From positions 62,597,676-62,661,675 of the forward strand of contig CM051460.1 in NCBI GenBank assembly GCA_028095005.1: 64,000 nt of DNA, read 5' to 3'. Source of the stretch: Rhynchospora pubera. Lineage: Eukaryota; Streptophyta; Magnoliopsida; Poales; Cyperaceae. Position 1 is the stretch's first letter. The number at the start of each line of letters is the position of its first letter. A program made the position numbers and the translations under genes. Shown piece by piece: positions 59,405-64,000 of the stretch. The notes below the pieces were generated by a model. The model worked only from the letters and a program-made list of their open reading frames with translations. It searched no databases and was not told the origin of the DNA.

Positions 59405-59409
59405 ACCAC
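59405..59409. repeat. Target site duplication ACCAC (right)
   Basis: Identical to 46135-46139. Confidence 0.9.
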
Positions 59410-61233
59410 TTTTATTTTTATGCAATAGAACCACTGTTTTTGATGACATTGTCTTAAGTTACTTCAATTGCAGGAAATGCATTTGCAGGAGTCACAATGT
59501 TCTATCTACCATGAATTTAACTACTTTAAAGTCACATTTTATTACTTTGTGGGAAGACACCAATATTCATTTTTTTTTATTCTGATCCAATATGTATCCC
59601 AATCATTTTGAATGTTAGCATGAATGCTCCTTAATATGTTTGTAACTCATTCATGAATCTATTCTTGCAAAGAGGTCCAGAACTTTTATTTATTTCCATT
59701 TGGACAGTTTTACTCATGTTTATAAGCATTTTATTTAGTAACACCATAGAACTAACTTAAGACATGTAAAGGTGTACAAAATTTATGTTCTTTTATGCAC
59801 TTGGGTTCATTTTTAGCAGCATAACAGTAGGCATTATGTGTATTGTACAGAAATTCCATAATTTGAGCTATTTTGGGCTCAAACCATGGAATTGCAGTCT
59901 AGAACTGAGGAACCCTCAGCCTGGACCATTGTTTCACCTAGTCAAGAGGAAACCTCAAGCTAGGCGACCTCTCCTCAGTATAGATTTGAGGAACCCTCAG
60001 TCTGCACCATGGGAGGAGAGGTCAGGAGATGAGAGGAAGGAAGAAGAGGCACAAACAGCAAGATTTTCAACTTTGATTCGCTTGTTAGATTTGAACACAG
60101 AGGATTACAAATTTCGAACCACTCAATTTCACCTTTTCCCTTCTATTTTTCACTGTTCGCTGAAATGCCTCTTACAATTTCGCTCATAACCTCTCAATTC
60201 AATATACAAGTGGACCTTACCCCTCTCTTTCTCTCTTTTCTCTGGCTTCAATTGAGTCTTTATATAGGCTAGAACTTAGGGTTTCATCTTGGAGCCGTGT
60301 GCAATCCCCACCATTTGATTTGAATCCGATAGCTCACCTCCAGCTGCGCTAGGGCTCTGGTTTAGGGAAACCGTAGGCTAAGAAAAGTGGTTTTGGGTTT
60401 GTGGATGGAGAAGGAGCCACATCGTCTTTCCCTCCTCTTCTCCGTTTTTTTCACCCGGCGTCTGGCGGTAAAATCGCGATTTCTTCTCCTTTTCTTTTTA
60501 CCAGGTGAAGGGGACGCCTCTTACACACGGGTCCCGCCTGTCGGGTTTAGTGAGGAATGAGGATTTAGATAGGATGGGTGCACCGTGAGCCAGTTGCATT
60601 GTTTTAAACTTCAATTACTCTCGGTTCATGAGCCAAGCGCACCCAAGACCAAACGGGGATGGTAATTTCATCAGGGGAGGCAGTGACACACTTGGCCACC
60701 CCTGGATCCTCTCCAACGGATGTACGCACCAGGGACTTTGCATTTTTCTGGATTTTTCATTACATTTCCTTTATTTATCTCATATTTCTTCAATGTTGAT
60801 CCAAAATAAATTATTTGGGGCCCTTCCCATGGGTATTTTTGGATGAAATTTTATGGGCAGACTTAGAAAAATATGAGGAATTTAATATGAAATTTTATGG
60901 GCAGACTTAGAAAAATATGAAATTTTTTGGTAAATTCCTCATAGATTTATTTTGGTAATTTTGTGAAATTTTTGGATTTCTTTGCAAATTTTGAAGTTTG
61001 TGTGGCTATTTTTGGGATTTAAAAATTATGATAATTCATCATAATTCTCAAGAAATTTTTGAGTAAATTTTGAGGATTTTTGAAATTTGTTTGTTATTTT
61101 TCGCAATTTGATTTTGATTTTTGGCAATTTGGAAATTTGGTTTTCGCTGCTTGACTTTTGGTTTTCGCAATTTGATTTTGGTTGAAATTTGTATTTTGAT
61201 TTTCAGGGAATCATCATTTTTTAAGGGTCAACA
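59410..61233 (-). repeat. LTR of an older gypsy-type element (3' LTR, interrupted by the Tat insertion)
   Basis: On the minus strand it starts TGTTGACCCTTAAAAAATG at 61233, right after a G-rich polypurine tract. An AT-rich U3 is followed by a TATA box at 60258-60266 (TATATAAAG) and a leader-like region. Since the Tat element entered at the ACCAC site, the rest of this LTR may continue at 46134 and below. The far end was not identified. Confidence 0.6.
60258..60266 (-). promoter_or_regulatory. TATA box in the older LTR
   Basis: TATATAAAG on the minus strand, about 970 bp into the LTR. Confidence 0.55.
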
Positions 61234-61248
61234 AATGCCCCCCACCAA
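61234..61248 (-). other. Polypurine tract
   Basis: CTTTGGTGGGGGGCATT on the minus strand, directly before the LTR start TGTTGACC. Confidence 0.65.
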
Positions 61249-61324
61249 AGTATGTTGTGAGGATCTTGGCAGAACGACTTGCTTTGGTGGCCCCTTCTTG
61301 ACCCCTTGTTTTTTTGTTGTGGTT

Positions 61325-61690
61325 TCGTATCTTGGAATGCGGGTATTTTGGCCCGTCTTCAATCGGTTTAGTTTTTTTGGAATACGGGTATTTTGGCCCG
61401 TCTTCAATGATTTTGTTTCTTGAAATGAAGGTATTTTGGCGCGCCTTCAATGGTTTTGTTTCTTTGGAATATGGGTATTTTGACCCGCCTTCAGTGGTTT
61501 TTGTTTCTTGGAATGCAGGTATTTTGATCTGCCTTCAATGATTTTGGTTTCTTTGGAATATGGGTATTTTGACCCGCCTTCAGTGGTTTTTGTTTCTTGG
61601 AATGCAGGTATTTTGATCTGCCTTCAATGGTTTTGGTTTCTTGAAATGTGGGTATTTTGGCCCACTTTCAATGGTTTTGTTTGAACCACA
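61325..61690. repeat. 44-45-bp tandem array, eight copies
   Basis: GGTATTTTG recurs at about 61341, 61386, 61430, 61473, 61517, 61562, 61606 and 61650. Variants GGCCCG, GACCCG and GATCTG follow it, each with CTTCAATGGTTTTG. Confidence 0.9.
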
Positions 61691-61699
61691 CCTGTATTT

Positions 61700-62998
61700 C
61701 CTTGGGTTTGGGTTTTCACAGGCCTTGTCCCAGTTTTGATTTTCCATTTAAATGTTGGTCTTCAACCGTTTCAGCTTCTTCAACATTTGACTTCACTTGT
61801 ATCTCCTTAAGGCTGTCTTTTATTCCTTTAATTTGCATCAGGTTTTGGTTGATCTTTTGGCTTTTGTCCCAGTTTGGTTGTCGTTGATCCTTGTTTTGTT
61901 TGACTGCCCAGTGTAGGCACTTATTTCACTGTGGACTTTCTCCAGTGTCTTATTTAAAGTTCAAGACAAAACTTTTGTTCATCCTTTCATTCGGCGAGAT
62001 GAACAGGCACCTAGTACCTTGTTTAAAGTACAAAGCACAAAACTTTTGGGTAATTTCACTTTTTCATGTATTCAGAAACCACACAGGCTTCCTCAACACG
62101 GCTATCCTTTTTTGGTTGGTGGATTTTGTGGATTTGGGAATATTTAGGTGGAAGGAATGACTTATGGAGCCATAAAGGCAAGTCACCCTTTGTTTTGTTC
62201 ACCCTCTCTTTTAGGTATGGGCACTCAATGTGATGACACTCAATATCGGCATTGGCGGTATTGACATTTTTTTTTAAATGTAGGCCTTTGTAAAGGAGAT
62301 GTCTATGAATGTCCGAAAGGACAAAGACATTCCTTCGAACTTAGGCCCGGTGGGACGAGTTTGGTTTTATTTCTTTGAGTTTTATTGTGCTTGGTTTCTT
62401 TTTTGATTTAGTTAAATAGCGTATGTTTTTTGTTTGAGTTTGGTTCATTTGTATTTGGACTTTTGAGGTTGGAGACTTTTATTGAACTTTTATTTATTTA
62501 TTTTGCCTTATTTATTTAGGGCCTTGCAAAGGAATATCCCATAATGTTCAAAAGAACGGAATACCCTTTCAAGCTTTAGCCCGACGGGACTTGAGACTTA
62601 TTATTTGAAGGTTTGGCTATTTGTTATGGTTTTAGATTTTTGGAATTTTTGGGTCTTGTTCAAGACTTTATTGGATTTATTTTGTTTGGTAGGTTTTTGG
62701 TTGTTTTGGGTTATTTTATTGGAATTTGTGGTTTTGGAATTTTGGGTATTGGAACTTTGGTTTTAATTTATTGGAATTTTGACTTTTGGATTTTGAGTTT
62801 GGAGTTTTAGTTTTAGTTTTTTTTTTATTGGAGTTTTGAATTTTGGATTTTGGAGCTTTAGGTTTTTATATTGGAATTTTGGATTTAGGTTTTGAATTTT
62901 TTTTTGGACTTGGCTTTTTTTTAAAAAAAAAACGAAGTGTTTTGGTTTTGGTTTTGGCTTTATTTTGTTTTTTTTTTTCTTTCTTGCAAACGATGGGT
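61700..62998 (-). other. Low-complexity 3' region of the gypsy-type element
   Basis: It is G/T-rich on the plus strand with many TTGGAATTTTGG-like phrases (62600-62900). Frames here are fortuitous. A duplicated phrase with AAAGGAC/GAACGGA near 62310 and 62550 (AGACATTCC...TTAGGCCCGGTGGGAC / AGCTTTAGCCCGACGGGAC) indicates older, longer tandem units. Confidence 0.5.
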
Positions 62999-64000
62999 TT
63001 AGGCGGAGCATTTCTTGAGATACCGCCCATTGACATGCAGAATTGAACTTTCTCTTGGGGGCAATTTGAATCCCAATCCTTTTGTGCATTTCCACTTTCC
63101 ATCTACTCCTTCCACCCATTGAGATTTTTCACTCCAAAGGTCTTGGAAAACTTTAGCCTTTCGTTTGGAGATCGGGTCCAAACAGTGAGCCTTTTCAAAG
63201 AGGGGCGTTAATTTCTTGTTGTAATAACCCCTTATTTCTATCCTTTCATACTCGTCTTCTTTTTCTTTCAACCATTTCTCCTAATTGTTGAAATCAGGAG
63301 CATTGTTTGATGGATCTATGTCCTCCGCTTTGTAGAACAAGATTTCTTTGTGAACCACCAACTTTCCTTAAATCATTTCGATTTTAGGTGGGACGTAGAA
63401 AGTTTCCAATTCTTTGACTTGGTTCACTTCTCTTGGTGTTAGCTCTTTAAAGTAGCCAATGGGAATTTGTTCAATGGTCATGGAGTTTTCTTTTTCCTTG
63501 AACTCCTCTTCATCTGAGCCAGTATCGTACACATGGATGACATTTCTTTGCTTTGGTTCACAATCTTCTTCAGATTCGCTTTTCACATAGAATTTTTTCT
63601 TTTGCACTTCATTTTCATCTTCTTCATCAGATGACCTAATATAGAAGGGAGTTTTCACAGCACATGAAGTTTTAGGCCTTTCTTTCAATCTTATCTTCTC
63701 TTCAATTTCTTTCTGATTTTCCACTCTTGTCCTCAAATTTGGTGAGGTACTTCTTTGAGAAGCTGGAGTGTAGAATCGCTCCATTTCTTCCAATTCTATT
63801 TCATGCGCTCCATAATGATGCGCATCGCCTTTGATGCTCTTTTGTTCACCATCTTTTATGTACTTGATGCACTGAAGGAGGGTGGATGGCACAAGACTGT
63901 TTTCATGTAGCCATGGTCTTCCGAGTAACGCTCCATAAGCGGCATCGATTACATAGAATTTGATTAAGGTTTCAAGTTTCTCAAATTTTACTGGGAGGGT
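62999..64000 (-). pseudogene. Gag-protease region of a gypsy-type element, running off the window
   Basis: On the minus strand the frame is open from the window edge. It reads KFEKLETLIKFYVIDAAYGA then LLGRPWLHENS, the C-terminal half of a retropepsin (the ALLGRPW motif), then VPSTLLQCIKYIKDGEQKSI. An acidic region (SSDEEDENEVQ) follows. A TAA at 63368-63370 and a later TAG (about 63290) interrupt the same frame, which ends at TAA 62999-63001. No RT, RNase H or integrase lies between this and the LTR 1.8 kb further on. The element was therefore either internally deleted or a Gag-protease-only non-autonomous type. Confidence 0.8.

Noticed and set aside
60628..60846. 72-codon plus frame
   Set aside because: Antisense to the U3 region of an LTR, with no motif.

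Overview
The window is nuclear DNA of a flowering plant, most likely a dicot-type angiosperm. The evidence is a chloroplast ndh segment, a six-exon plant thiol glutathione peroxidase gene with GT-AG introns, plant LTR retrotransposons of the gypsy (Tat-type) and copia classes, and many plant DNA transposons (hAT, CACTA, PIF/Harbinger-like, Mutator-like and foldback MITEs). No bacterial operon, rRNA, tRNA or CRISPR array was seen. The species cannot be named from the sequence.

Layout. 1-2180: plastid DNA carrying ndhE, ndhG and ndhI, all open, plus the last 24 codons of ndhA, joined abruptly to nuclear sequence. 2.2-14 kb: gene-poor DNA with an old retroelement-related repeat holding a 195-bp higher-order tandem array (4.46-5.40 kb), foldbacks, and a decayed fragment with a vicilin-like cysteine hairpin (11.5 kb). 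14035-15196: a hAT-type element with an exact 8-bp target duplication. 15859-22102 (minus): the only convincing intact host gene, a 171-residue glutathione peroxidase whose 6.2-kb span is mostly transposon-filled intron. It holds a decayed copia element in intron 5, itself carrying another insertion, and a hAT MITE in intron 3. 22-43 kb: repeats and MITEs, including a 759-bp Mutator-like MITE, a 2.2-kb CACTA element (29467-31702), a 3.0-kb element with long inverted ends (32064-35109), a solo LTR, and a family of about 350-400-bp foldbacks. 44-46 kb: a second, inverted copy of the repeat seen at 3.8-5.9 kb.

46140-59404 is a complete 13.3-kb Tat-lineage Ty3/gypsy element. It has 589-bp LTRs with two differences seen by eye, a 5-bp target duplication ACCAC, a primer binding site, and gag-protease-RT-RNase H-second RNase H-integrase on the plus strand with four breaks. 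It also has a 41-bp tandem array and, on the opposite strand, a separate multi-kilobase gene with its own TATA-like box, an 87-bp intron and a long coiled coil. It inserted into older retroelement DNA. From 59.4 to 64 kb (minus) lies another gypsy-type element whose Gag/protease frame is followed by tandem repeats, a polypurine tract and an LTR, with no RT or integrase in between.

The most interesting items are the spliced antisense gene in a young Tat element, the paired repeat copies that share flanks but carry unrelated higher-order tandem arrays, the nested insertions in the peroxidase introns, and the foldback family.
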